NCBI GenBank assembly: GCA_021776245.1
Contig: JAJFGF010000017.1
Coordinates: 1-44,728 of the forward strand
From: Hyphococcus sp.
GTDB lineage: Bacteria; Pseudomonadota; Alphaproteobacteria; Caulobacterales; Parvularculaceae
Direction of reading: 5' to 3'
Length of the DNA: 44,728 nucleotides
Shown here: one piece after another, positions 1 through 8,826 of the stretch
Position numbering within the stretch: the stretch's first letter is position 1
How the letters are laid out: every line of letters starts with the position of its first letter
Made by a program: the position numbers and the translations under genes
The notes under the pieces: generated by a model
What the model saw: only the letters and a program-made list of their open reading frames with translations
Told to the model about the DNA's origin: nothing
Database searches by the model: none

Positions 1-388
1 AAGAGAAAGGATAAAAAGGCAAACACTCGAACAACGCCGCTTGCAACATCGTGAAGCAGCGGCGTAAACTGAAACAACAGATGAGCCAGATACTCCGGTA
101 ACTCAAACCAAAATCTGTTCCATTTTATTTGATGACGGACAGTTCTCTAATTTCGCGCACTGGTACTATTTTCAGATCGGTGCGCGACTGTAACGATTGG
201 GCTATCTCAGCCTCCCGCTTGAATCGCCTTATTGCTTCCTTGGATGCGCCTTTTCTTAATCGCTTGATTGCATTTGTGCCGTCTGACCAAACTATTGCGT
301 TTCCGCCCGACCCAATTTGTTTCCAAGCGATAGGAACTCCGGGATGATTGGGATTCGATTGAAGGGCAGTTTTGTCGTTTTCGGTCAT
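1..388 (-). pseudogene. Ser/Thr protein kinase, N-lobe fragment, probably frameshifted and cut by the window edge
   Basis: The ORF from 388 to 125 gives 87 residues that look like a kinase N-lobe. There is a glycine-rich loop (GSGGNAIV), a beta-3 lysine in AIKRL, and an alpha-C glutamate in RFKREAEI. It then stops at TAA 127-125. In-frame after the stop the codons read NGTDF. One base further along the open frame reads WFELPEYLAHLL and stays open to base 1, which resembles the hinge segment that follows the N-lobe in kinases. I infer a full kinase gene broken by a stop plus a one-base shift, or a sequencing error. An AAGAAAG run before ATG 388 could serve as ribosome binding site. The kinase fold call is good; the pseudogene call is less certain because the rest lies outside the window. 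Confidence 0.55.
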
Positions 389-466
389 TTTGCACTTTCT
401 TCATTCAATCGCCCATATTCGTCTAATGCAGGGTGTCTTCAAGGGCTTAGAAGCGCCTCTGGCGTA

Positions 467-485
467 GGGCGGGATTCACCCCGCC
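467..485. repeat. REP-like palindrome, copy 1
   Basis: GGGCGGGATTCACCCCGCC is a GC-rich palindrome with a five-base centre, lying between the kinase fragment and the PD40 gene. Close relatives occur at 2459-2477 and, inverted, at 31087-31105. It could also fold at a transcript end, but no T-run follows. Confidence 0.5.
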
Positions 486-554
486 ATAGGAGTTCATACG
501 TATAGGGAGCATGATTGACGGGTAACCCCGCTCTACACGACAATAGCCGCATGC

Positions 555-1424
555 TCACTCTTTCGGTCTCAACGCATCAATTATATTTGCGCTTACCCAG
601 TAGATATCCACATTGTCATTGTCTGGGTCTACGCCCCTGTTGAACAGGATGTATTTACCGTCGGGGGTGACGCTGGCGTAAGCATCCCATTTGTCGGAGT
701 TCACTTTGTCGCCCATATTGACAGCAGGGCCCCAGGATCCGTCGTTTTGGCGGAAGCTGATATAAAGGTCGGATTCTCCAAAGCCGCCTTCCCGCTCACT
801 ATCCCAGATCAAATAACTTTCATCTGGCGCGATAAAGGGATGGGCTGTCCATTCGCCCGTGTTGACCACCGGACCCATCTCTTTGGGCGCCTGGAGCTTG
901 CCGTCTTTGAACGTTGACATGCGGATCACATCGCCGCTTTTGTAATCATCAAACACATAAGTCCCCGTCGCGGACGCGGTCAGGCGCATAATGCCCCAAT
1001 CCTCTCGCTCAAACATGGGCCCAAGGCTTTTTCGCTCTGACCAGCCGCTTCCAACACGCTCCTTGTAACCTTCCGCCATATGCATGCGCCTGCCATCAGG
1101 CGAAAACGTCACTTCACCGTTCCGCGTGAACTCGATATATTTTTTCCAGATATTGTTTTCCTGGCGGAAGCCGAAGACGGTGGGCCTGGTGTATTCGCCG
1201 CCCCTTGTGGTGACGTAAAATTCATCCATGCCCGGTGCAAAAACGCCTTCGACTTCCCAGGCGTCAGTGGAAACAATACCCGGCGCAAAAACCTCTGCTG
1301 TCATGCCCGGGGGTGTTTGCCCCATATAGGGGCCTTCAAGCATGGGGAAATCCCGGGCGTGGCTGCCGCTTGTGGCAGCCAGCGCTGAAAAAACCAGTCC
1401 GATAAAAGCAAAAGCAAATTTCAT
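555..1424 (-). CDS. Exported PD40 beta-propeller protein, paralogue 1
   Basis: This 289-residue protein starts with a clear signal peptide (MKFAFAFIGLVFSALAA, cleavage after SHA or nearby). It carries PD40/WD40-like propeller repeats, seen as ApDESYLIWDSeR, SDLYIS and tPDGKYILFNR motifs. Such domains occur in TolB and related periplasmic proteins and usually bind proteins or glycans; no catalytic residues are evident. An earlier in-frame ATG at 1475 would add 17 residues in front of the signal peptide, so I prefer 1424. The gene lies 13 bp after a diverged paralogue (1438-2325) and is probably cotranscribed with it. Both proteins end in a similar VDIYWV...LRPK motif. The exact ligand is unknown. 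Confidence 0.8.
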   Translation of the reverse strand: MKFAFAFIGLVFSALAATSGSHARDFPMLEGPYMGQTPPGMTAEVFAPGIVSTDAWEVEGVFAPGMDEFYVTTRGGEYTRPTVFGFRQENNIWKKYIEFTRNGEVTFSPDGRRMHMAEGYKERVGSGWSERKSLGPMFEREDWGIMRLTASATGTYVFDDYKSGDVIRMSTFKDGKLQAPKEMGPVVNTGEWTAHPFIAPDESYLIWDSEREGGFGESDLYISFRQNDGSWGPAVNMGDKVNSDKWDAYASVTPDGKYILFNRGVDPDNDNVDIYWVSANIIDALRPKE

Positions 1425-1440
1425 CTTTTTCGTCTCATTA
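1342..1440 (-). repeat. 99-bp near-identical 5' cassette, copy 1 (stop-leader-signal peptide)
   Basis: Bases 1342-1440 match 2243-2341 at 97 of 99 positions by eye. The block covers the TAA that ends the upstream paralogue, the 13-bp leader and the whole signal-peptide coding region. The mature coding regions beyond it are far more diverged. Confidence 0.85.
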
Positions 1441-2325
1441 TGGCTTGGGCCTGAGCGTCTCAATAATTTGTGCATCTACCCAGTATATATCTACCTGTTT
1501 TTCACCGTTTACAGGTTCCCCAATACGTCGATCAAAAAAGAGAAACTTTCCATCGGGAGACACACTCGGATAGTTTTCGGCGTCGGTGGTATTTATCTTG
1601 TCGCTTAAGTTAATGGCAGGGCCCCATGAGCCATCACTCGCTCGATAGCTGATATAGAGGTCAGATGTGCCATATCCACCTTTTCTTCTGCTATCCCAAA
1701 TCACGTAGGATTCATCAGGTGCAATGAAGGGGTGGGCATTGTATCTGCCGATGGCAAACTGCGGGCCCAGTGACTTCGGTTGTTCATATTTGCCGTCTAT
1801 CAAACGCGAATAACGCAGAGGGATATCCAGCTCTTCGCTATAGGTATCAAAATAATAGGCGCCGTTGGAAGTAACCGAAAGCCGCATGATGAGGATGTCT
1901 TTGAAAGGCGTCCCAAGGCTTTTCAGGGCCGACCAACCCGCGCTGGTGCGCTCCATATATTTATTTGCAAAATAGAGGGTCATCCCATCGGGAGAGATAG
2001 ATGGTTCACTCTCACCCTGTTTGACAACAGACTCCCGCCATTGATTGTTTTTATATTCAATGACAGCCAATACATTGGACGTCGATTCCTCACAAAGTGG
2101 TCTCCGGATAAAATAAAAGGCCTTCATATCCGCCGCGAACATGCCCTCAAATTCACGATACTCTTCTGTATTAACAATGCCGGGAGCAAAAATCTCAGGC
2201 GTTGAACCCGGTGGCGTTTGACCGAGATAGGGACCATCAGGGATGGGGAAATCCCGGGCGTGGCTGCCGCTTGCGGCAGCCAGCGCTGAAAAAACCAGTC
2301 CGATAAAAGCAAAAGCAAATTTCAT
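1438..2325 (-). CDS. Exported PD40 beta-propeller protein, paralogue 2
   Basis: This 295-residue exported protein has a signal peptide almost identical to that of its downstream neighbour, followed by the same series of PD40 blades (FIAPDESYVIWDSrR, SDLYISYR, SPDGKFLFFDRR). It is first in the leftward pair, and the stop codon lies 13 bp before the next start. An upstream extension to 2442 adds 39 residues before the signal peptide and is unlikely. The role is probably an envelope protein that binds a partner; the substrate is not predictable. The two mature proteins have clearly diverged, so the duplication is old or has been under diversifying change, while the 5' ends stayed alike. Confidence 0.8.
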   Translation of the reverse strand: MKFAFAFIGLVFSALAAASGSHARDFPIPDGPYLGQTPPGSTPEIFAPGIVNTEEYREFEGMFAADMKAFYFIRRPLCEESTSNVLAVIEYKNNQWRESVVKQGESEPSISPDGMTLYFANKYMERTSAGWSALKSLGTPFKDILIMRLSVTSNGAYYFDTYSEELDIPLRYSRLIDGKYEQPKSLGPQFAIGRYNAHPFIAPDESYVIWDSRRKGGYGTSDLYISYRASDGSWGPAINLSDKINTTDAENYPSVSPDGKFLFFDRRIGEPVNGEKQVDIYWVDAQIIETLRPKP

Positions 2326-2341
2326 CTTTTTTGTCTCATTA
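2243..2341 (-). repeat. 99-bp near-identical 5' cassette, copy 2
   Basis: This is the partner of 1342-1440, exactly 901 bp away, with differences seen at only two positions. The similarity falls off sharply at both ends. Confidence 0.85.
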
Positions 2342-2458
2342 CGGCGAAGAGCCGTTTCTGTTGCCCATTTTGTTTCTGTGTAACGGATGGCAAATGCAAT
2401 GGAGATTACGCTGAGAGGACCCATAGGGGCGATAAGCAGCACCGCGGTTCGCGCGGAA

Positions 2459-2477
2459 GGGCGGGCTTCAGCCCGCC
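2459..2477. repeat. REP-like palindrome, copy 2
   Basis: GGGCGGGCTTCAGCCCGCC lies in the 2443-2826 intergenic stretch. That stretch also holds an imperfect palindrome at 2500-2519 (GTTGATT, six-base centre, AATCAAC). Otherwise I see no gene or clear promoter there. Confidence 0.5.
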
Positions 2478-2826
2478 GCTTGAATTATGATGCCGGGGTG
2501 TTGATTCAATTCAATCAACCCGCCCTGCACCAGAGGCGCCTACTAACCGAGTCGATGCTCACTATCTCATTATTTATAATTGAAAGCGCAAATAGTTGTG
2601 CAATAATGTTTGCCGCAACGGGAAAACGCCCGCGCGAACTGCCGATCGGTAAATAATTGAAGGCGTAAGGACCAGCGCGTTGGGGTCTGACGGCGTCAAG
2701 GCGATCAAATAAGATAACCGCGCTTGTTGGTGGATCCTGAATCAAGTCCGCAATGACAGCTGTTTATTTGTCCTGCGGAGCGCCAAGTTTTTACCGCCTT
2801 TCGGTTGAACACAGTATCGCAAAACC

Positions 2827-3201
2827 ATGACACAAAAACCAGAAACGCCCGGCGACTTCATCGCGCAAATCTCGCCCTGACTGCCAATCGATATGGTCGT
2901 CTGGTCATCTTCCGGCGACAGCCTTGTCTTGCGCGCCGGGCGCGATTCGAGCGCTTGGTCCGACTTTGAACTGATCTTTAACGATGTCTCTTATATGGCG
3001 CTGCCCGCCTGTATGAATTCAGTGACCATCAACCTTGGCGGCGCAGTGTTGCGCAAGGAATTGCAGGCGCGCTTTAACGCCATGGAGCCAGACGAAACAA
3101 TCTTTGAATTGATCGAAGACGAAGATTGGCAAGACGGCGCGAAACGCCATGTCATTGTCGCCAGAAACGCTGTGTTCAAGCCATTAGAGCCCACGAATTG
3201 A
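2827..3201 (+). pseudogene. Small conserved-looking ORF interrupted by an in-frame TGA
   Basis: An ATG at 2827 opens MTQKPETPGDFIAQISP, then meets TGA at 2878-2880. The same frame continues with LPID and the 102-residue ORF that starts at ATG 2893 and ends at 3201. Neither ATG has a convincing Shine-Dalgarno sequence, and the region before 2893 has none at all, so the 5' part looks like the true N-terminus. I do not recognise the family. The product would be a soluble protein of about 124 residues without membrane segments. The break could be a recent nonsense mutation or a sequencing error; otherwise a shortened protein starts at 2893. A membrane protein gene follows 65 bp downstream on the same strand. 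Confidence 0.4.
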
Positions 3202-3266
3202 TCCGGCGTCAAAACGCAACTATTCTCTGGCGGCTCTTTGCGGATGATTTATTCAGCGAGTCTTAA

Positions 3267-3785
3267 ATGCCGCTATCGCCAACGCCCAACGGATTTAACG
3301 TCACCTACGACCGGGTTAAGTGTGCTGTGGCAGGCCTTGGCGCTTTTATCTTTGCCGGCCTGATGATTGCTGTCGGCATTGACGCCTATATTCCCGTGCT
3401 TGACGGCACAGTGCTTGAAGATTTCATCATCACACGCCGGCCGGTCTGGCTGCTTGCTGGCATTATGATCATCGGCGGCATTGTTTTGTCCGTAGTCGCC
3501 GCATGGAATGGAAGAAATGCGTTTGCGCGAGCTGCTGCAATGATCTTTGACGCCGAAGGCGTTGACGCCCGCAGCCTGATCGGCCGGCGCATCATCAAAT
3601 GGCAAGATGTTGGCGCAGTTGATGTCATTAACGGGACGGTCTTCCTGACCCCCTCCCCGGGATCAATGGCGAAACCCACGCCGCTGCAGACTTTTTTGAC
3701 GTCGGTCAAACCCGATGAATTAACCCGCACCATGGCGCAGCACCGGCCGGAACTTTTCGGCGCCGTGGAAGAAACGCGCATGTAA
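3267..3785 (+). CDS. Two-helix membrane protein with PH-like C-terminus
   Basis: The 172-residue product has two hydrophobic segments, at roughly residues 20-42 and 58-80, separated by a short polar loop. A soluble tail of about 85 residues follows. In the tail, a basic stretch then IIKWQDVGAVDV resembles the first strand of small membrane-anchored PH-like domains. That is a similarity of pattern only, and the function is unknown. The gene follows the interrupted ORF and meets the giant exported-protein gene tail to tail across 19 bp. The start codon is the first ATG of the frame, and the ribosome binding site is weak. Confidence 0.6.
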   Translation: MPLSPTPNGFNVTYDRVKCAVAGLGAFIFAGLMIAVGIDAYIPVLDGTVLEDFIITRRPVWLLAGIMIIGGIVLSVVAAWNGRNAFARAAAMIFDAEGVDARSLIGRRIIKWQDVGAVDVINGTVFLTPSPGSMAKPTPLQTFLTSVKPDELTRTMAQHRPELFGAVEETRM

Positions 3786-3804
3786 TTTCGCGCGTCCTGC
3801 TTTT

Positions 3805-6800
3805 TTATCGCGCGGCCTCCGTAAACATCGACGCCATTTGTTTATCAGCCTGCGCGCCTGACGGATTGAAATCAAAATCATCGAGCCTGTTAACGCCCAG
3901 CTTTTCGATGTCGTCAATCTGATCGCGATAGATTGCGATGAATGCATCCCTGCGCCGGCGCGAGTCTTCCAATATTTTCGCTTCGACGGCAAGATTGGAC
4001 TTGCCGTATTTCCCAAGGATCCGGAACGCCTCTTCCGCTGGTCCGGAAAGAAAGTTTTGCATTTCTCTGGCGAGCGCCGGGTCGCCGCCTTTGGCGCGAA
4101 TAAAGCCGCCATAGTCAAAAAACCCGATCTTTACCGCGCTGTCCCGCTCGACCCGCGCCATATTGTTCAGCTTGTAGTCCGCCATCACGACGCCCGATTT
4201 GTTGAGATCGTCCAGTGCGCCTTTCAACGATTTACGGATCGCCGCGCGTTCCGCTTCGGTGGTTGCTGCTTTCGCCAATATTTGCTCAATCGATTGACCA
4301 AGATCTTCGACAAGATAGGCTTCTGAAAATAACCGCAACTGCCCCGCAACATCTTTGGGAATCGGCAGCCTGACGCTTTCTCTTGGCAGGACAAAATGCT
4401 GCGAGGGAACGGCCTTGAGATAGGCCTTGCCGGCGACCGCCGCCTGGTCGGTCGCCCCATAGCCCAGCTTTAACAGCGTTTCAAATTCTGCGAATGGCTT
4501 TTGCGTTTCAATCGTCAGCGCGTAAGTGCCGCCGCCCCGATAGGGGCCAAGATGCATATTAAAGGGTTTGGCGCCGGTCACCGATGCCGGAATGGTCAGC
4601 GGCTTGTTCATCAGGTGCAGCGCTTTATCCTGCGCTGTTTCAGACAGAAACCGCTGAAACTCGCGGGCTTCTAATATTGCGGGATTTTCGACCTGACCGC
4701 CCTTCACGATTGCGGTGCCCAAATCGTCCTCAAGGCGGCCGCCGCGAAGAATTTCCGTCTCGATAAAATCATCGGAGAGCCCGCCGCCTTTAAGGATTGA
4801 TGTCTCAGACAACTCACCGGCGCGAATAATATCCGTACCGATATCGTCCGCCGCGCGCAGCATTTTTACCGGCTCTTCAAGGGTCCATGCGGGCAACAGA
4901 TAATTTCCGGATCCCGGCGGCGAGATTGGTTTTGGAACAAACCGAACCCGCGCCTCATTCAAACTGAACGGGAACGGAAGCGCGACCTCTTCGCCAACGC
5001 CGAGCGGCTTTGATGCGTTCGCATTGCGGATCAGCTCAGTGCGCGCAAACCTGATGTCCTCATTGACCGCGGCGATGGCGCTGCGCTCCACCGCGTCAAG
5101 CGCTTCTGCCCCGCGCACCGCCTCGCGCGCTTTCGATCGCACGGCAAAAAGCTTGATGCTGCGCTGATCGGCTTGCGACATGGCGCGCACGCCGCCGCGC
5201 GGCATATTTTGCGCCGCTGTGCGGCCTTTCGCGACCACGCCGTCGCCGCGCAACAATCCGTTCGCAATATGTTGACTGGCGCCGGCGACCGTAAGCGCGC
5301 CAAAACCAAGATCGACGGCCATGCGGGTGCTCGCATTGACCCATGTATAGGCATTTTTGACGGCCACATCGTTGCGATCAAAGCCAATGACCACGGCGGC
5401 GTCCCGGGAAAAATCGATTTCCGCATAGCTGTGATACGCTTTTGCCCAGCCTTCGACCGCATCGGCGCCCAACAGCGTCAGGTCAACGGCGGTCAGGCTC
5501 AGGGCGATCGATGTTGAGCCATAGATCATCGCCGGCAGGCTCGCGAGGCCGAAGGCGGCCGTCAGATAAGCATTATCCTGTTGGGCGGCCTGCGCCTGGG
5601 CGCGATAGCGCGCCGCCGTATCATCCACATTATCAACCCATTCCCGTGCAACATCATCGGGCTCCCAGTAAAGATAGGTCCGTCCGCCGGCCTCTTCTTC
5701 GGTAAGACGCATCAGCCGGGGATTGAGTTTATCGGCGACAGCGCCGAATCCGGACCCCGTCAGTTTCAGCAAACCTTCAATGTCGCAATGATCGATCTGC
5801 TGCGCTTCGGATGCAGCGTCTGCGGCGCCGGCATTGATCTTGACGATCGCTTCCGCGGTCGCCTGAAGGCGCCAGCGCGCCGCCGCCTCCGGCGTTGTTT
5901 TAAAGATTGCCGCCAATGTTTTGAGATCTTCCATCAGCGCAAAGTCGCCATAGGCCACTTGCGATCCGTCGGGCGCGGTCACCTTGATGCGATTGACCGG
6001 GATATTTTTATTGTCTAGCTCAAGGCGCATTGCATCGAGAAACCCCGATAGCGCGACTTCCGTCTGCAAAACGTCACTGTTCCGCGATATCTGCTCATTC
6101 AAAAGATCGACAAATGTTTTGCGGAGCAACAACATCGCCGCATGATGGCCAAAGGTGACGACTGTTTTGCGGATATGCTCATCTTCAAAGGAAAACACCA
6201 CCAGGCGGCGAAAGGCCTCCGCCTGGGCATTGGAAAGATCGTCCCAATCGCCGAATGCAACATCATTGCGGCATTGCGCTGCTTCGGCGAGCGCGCTTTT
6301 GAACAGGTAATCTCTTTGCTGATTTTGAAAACGCATCGACCGGTGCGCGGCGGGCGAGCGTGACACCGGCAGCGCGCCGCCAGCCGGCAAAATCGGCATC
6401 GCAAACGACTTTACTGCGTATGCCGGATCAATCTCGGCGGAGAGCTGGTCCGCACCGGCGCCATTGGCGTAGATGGTGACCGGTATATCGCGATGTTCCG
6501 GCGGCGGACTCAAACGCCGATTGCCTTTGTTCACCAGTCTGATCGGCGGCGAATAAAAATAGCCCTGGCTGGTTTTTGTTGCGGTAAATTTTCGTTTGCT
6601 GATCGTCACCGCCGTAAAGCCCGATGCAATCAGCGCCGGATCGCGCACGGTGCGCTTGATATGCAGCACCATCGGCAGGCGAGCGACCGGCAGCGCCGAC
6701 GAGGTTTTTACACGAACATAAATTTGCTCAGGCACATAAGCGCTGGTCAGGACATCGTCATCAGCGTCATCTTCGTCGTCTCCATCGGGATCGTTTTCCC

Positions 6801-8634
6801 GTACGAATTCGATATCCGCCTTCAGACCCCCATAGCGCAAATCCCAGCTTGCAATCTTTCCATTCAGCTTGAGCGATTTCTCGCCAGGCAGCGGGCTTTT
6901 CATCTGCGCTTCCAAAACCAGAATTTCAAATTTTCCTTTCAGTTCCTCTTTCGGCGTGAAAAAGCGCTTGGCCATCGCGTCCCAGGCTTCCTCGTAAAGA
7001 TCGCTGTAAACAGCGCCGGTCCGGGGCACATAGGCGATCGCCGGATCGAGACTTTCAATTTGCGGCGATGCGCCGATGTATTTTTCAGACAGGTGCTGAC
7101 CGAACAGAATAATTTGCCGGGACTGCGCCGCCCCCGCCTCCGGATAAGGATATTTGAAAACGCCGGTTTGCCGGAAATCGCCGGCCTGGTCGCCAAGAAC
7201 AGAGCTGTGAATGACTGTCGGCGCTGTATCAACGTCGATCACGCCCGAGCGCGCCGACGCATCCGGCGCGCCGTCCGTTTTCCAGTCTGCAAACCACTTG
7301 AGGCCCCCTTGGGGCATGGGTATTGAAAACTCAAATTCCTGCTGTTTCGAAACCGGCGTATTCTCAAAATAGCAGGTCACTGCGCCGTCATCATGGACGG
7401 TGCAAGCCTCATCAAAAACCTTGACGCCTTTTGCGGGTTCATCGCTCCTCGCATCGACAAAGGAAAGGTTCAAAGACGTGGCGCCGGCTTTGTGGTCCGG
7501 TACATTGGCGAGACGAAAGCCAATTTGTGTCGGCGCGCCGATCCGCGGCTTGTCCGGATAATGGCCTTCGACCAGTTGAAATTTTGTCGGATTGAGCGCG
7601 AAGTCATAAACCGGCTTCACATAATAATCGAAATTGATCGGCGCGCCGTCATAGTAAATCGTTTTTGGTCCCCATTTGCTGCCCGGCCAGATATTGATCC
7701 ACACGCGCTGGCCAATCACCCTGCCGGTCGGTGTGCCGGCCGCGTCCATTTCAAAAATCCAGTCCGGCGAGGATGAATCAATTTCAAGTTTTGTCGCCGG
7801 ATCGATCCATATTTTGTAATGACCGCCCCGGGTCAAATTGTCTGAATAGATTTCAACCGCAAATCCCGGCCGATTGCCACGCATGTCGTTTCCGGGACCC
7901 CACCAGCTGGAATAATCCATCGCGACGCAGCCGGTATCGCTCGCAAGGGTTTCATCGGTAAGCGTCGATGTGTATTTGATGCGTTTTATTTTTGGCCGCG
8001 AGCGCGTAAATATCGCCGCGCCGGATTTCTCCTTGCCATCGATGAAGATGGTCCAACGGCCCGTCATCCTGCCGGGACTGGCCGGATCGAAACGGAACGT
8101 TATCTCCGGAAAAATATAATATCCGGGCTTGGGCATTTTAACCGCGCCGTCTGCGCCGACGGTGATATAGCCTTGCGCTACATCTTCGGGATTATCCTTT
8201 GTGTGCAGCCCGTAATTTTTGTGCCCCCAACGCTGGCCTGACATCAGCCATTTCGCATCGGCGGCGCCGGGCTTGTAACCGCAACCGATTTCCACGCTGC
8301 AATCATAGCCTTCGCCTTCCTGATAAAAAGTCACATGGCCGTTGGTTGCAACATCGCCGCCCTGCAGAATGCCTTGCAGTTCAAAATTCCAGATACCGGA
8401 AAGTCCGCCCGCGGGATGCGCAGAAACCAGCGCAGGCTTTGCCCAGTCTGACGCCTTTTTAATATTGTCTGCGCGATGATCGAATGCATCATTGCGGCGC
8501 CATGGCGCCTCCGTTTCGCAGATATTTGGCGCCTGTTGATCGCCCGGATCCGGATTTACCGCCTCTTGCGCCGCCGCGCCAACAACGCCAGCGGCAAAAA
8601 CTGTTGTGAAAATAATGAGCCTGATCAATCGCAT
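3805..8634 (-). CDS. Giant exported protein with C-terminal kinase-like domain
   Basis: The product has 1609 residues. A signal peptide (residues 1-22, ending GAAA) is followed by a long beta-rich region (about 60-560) with Trp/Gly-rich motifs, an Asp-rich stretch near 613-630 that could bind calcium, and a helical region. A hydrophobic Ala/Leu-rich segment lies near 1018-1063. Tandem degenerate repeats with an I-L-[KR]-G-G core fill about 1255-1315. The last 250 residues resemble a protein kinase: a Gly-rich loop near 1362-1372, a hinge-like YLVEDLG, a catalytic loop with Asp1486, Lys1488 and Asn1491 in MADYKLNNM, and a DYG metal motif at 1507-1509. I infer an exported or surface kinase, possibly an effector. 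The start at 8634 is supported by AAAGGA seven bases upstream. The promoter carries a CRP-like site. No homologue is recognised for the N-terminal two thirds. Confidence 0.7.
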   Translation of the reverse strand: MRLIRLIIFTTVFAAGVVGAAAQEAVNPDPGDQQAPNICETEAPWRRNDAFDHRADNIKKASDWAKPALVSAHPAGGLSGIWNFELQGILQGGDVATNGHVTFYQEGEGYDCSVEIGCGYKPGAADAKWLMSGQRWGHKNYGLHTKDNPEDVAQGYITVGADGAVKMPKPGYYIFPEITFRFDPASPGRMTGRWTIFIDGKEKSGAAIFTRSRPKIKRIKYTSTLTDETLASDTGCVAMDYSSWWGPGNDMRGNRPGFAVEIYSDNLTRGGHYKIWIDPATKLEIDSSSPDWIFEMDAAGTPTGRVIGQRVWINIWPGSKWGPKTIYYDGAPINFDYYVKPVYDFALNPTKFQLVEGHYPDKPRIGAPTQIGFRLANVPDHKAGATSLNLSFVDARSDEPAKGVKVFDEACTVHDDGAVTCYFENTPVSKQQEFEFSIPMPQGGLKWFADWKTDGAPDASARSGVIDVDTAPTVIHSSVLGDQAGDFRQTGVFKYPYPEAGAAQSRQIILFGQHLSEKYIGASPQIESLDPAIAYVPRTGAVYSDLYEEAWDAMAKRFFTPKEELKGKFEILVLEAQMKSPLPGEKSLKLNGKIASWDLRYGGLKADIEFVRENDPDGDDEDDADDDVLTSAYVPEQIYVRVKTSSALPVARLPMVLHIKRTVRDPALIASGFTAVTISKRKFTATKTSQGYFYSPPIRLVNKGNRRLSPPPEHRDIPVTIYANGAGADQLSAEIDPAYAVKSFAMPILPAGGALPVSRSPAAHRSMRFQNQQRDYLFKSALAEAAQCRNDVAFGDWDDLSNAQAEAFRRLVVFSFEDEHIRKTVVTFGHHAAMLLLRKTFVDLLNEQISRNSDVLQTEVALSGFLDAMRLELDNKNIPVNRIKVTAPDGSQVAYGDFALMEDLKTLAAIFKTTPEAAARWRLQATAEAIVKINAGAADAASEAQQIDHCDIEGLLKLTGSGFGAVADKLNPRLMRLTEEEAGGRTYLYWEPDDVAREWVDNVDDTAARYRAQAQAAQQDNAYLTAAFGLASLPAMIYGSTSIALSLTAVDLTLLGADAVEGWAKAYHSYAEIDFSRDAAVVIGFDRNDVAVKNAYTWVNASTRMAVDLGFGALTVAGASQHIANGLLRGDGVVAKGRTAAQNMPRGGVRAMSQADQRSIKLFAVRSKAREAVRGAEALDAVERSAIAAVNEDIRFARTELIRNANASKPLGVGEEVALPFPFSLNEARVRFVPKPISPPGSGNYLLPAWTLEEPVKMLRAADDIGTDIIRAGELSETSILKGGGLSDDFIETEILRGGRLEDDLGTAIVKGGQVENPAILEAREFQRFLSETAQDKALHLMNKPLTIPASVTGAKPFNMHLGPYRGGGTYALTIETQKPFAEFETLLKLGYGATDQAAVAGKAYLKAVPSQHFVLPRESVRLPIPKDVAGQLRLFSEAYLVEDLGQSIEQILAKAATTEAERAAIRKSLKGALDDLNKSGVVMADYKLNNMARVERDSAVKIGFFDYGGFIRAKGGDPALAREMQNFLSGPAEEAFRILGKYGKSNLAVEAKILEDSRRRRDAFIAIYRDQIDDIEKLGVNRLDDFDFNPSGAQADKQMASMFTEAAR

Positions 8635-8744
8635 CGTAACGTCCTTTTCCGGCGACAATTACTGGCGGTCCGATGGCCGTAATATAACCCGCATCGATTT
8701 GCCTGTCGAACGCATGATCGCGTTCGCCCAAGTTCAGTAAATAC

Positions 8745-8788
8745 AAATTAACCGGGATTATTGGCGGCGGGCTGTGACCGGGACCACA
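8745..8788 (-). promoter_or_regulatory. CRP-like operator plus -10 of the giant exported kinase gene
   Basis: TGTGACCGGGACCACA at 8773-8788 is a near-perfect inverted repeat of the CRP class (TGTG-N8-CACA). On the minus strand a TAATTT hexamer lies at 8750-8745, 22 bp beyond the box. This puts the box centre near -42 from the expected start of transcription, a class II activator position. The arrangement matches 12857-12899 and 26888-26930. No good -35 hexamer is visible, as expected for an activator-dependent promoter. Confidence 0.6.
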
Positions 8789-8826
8789 CCGCGCATCAGA
8801 TACGCTGTTGCTCACGCCAACAGGCG

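Noticed and set aside
6493-7326. Plus-strand ORF of 277 codons
   Set aside because: It lies wholly inside the giant exported-protein gene on the other strand, has Arg/His-rich shadow composition and no family motif.
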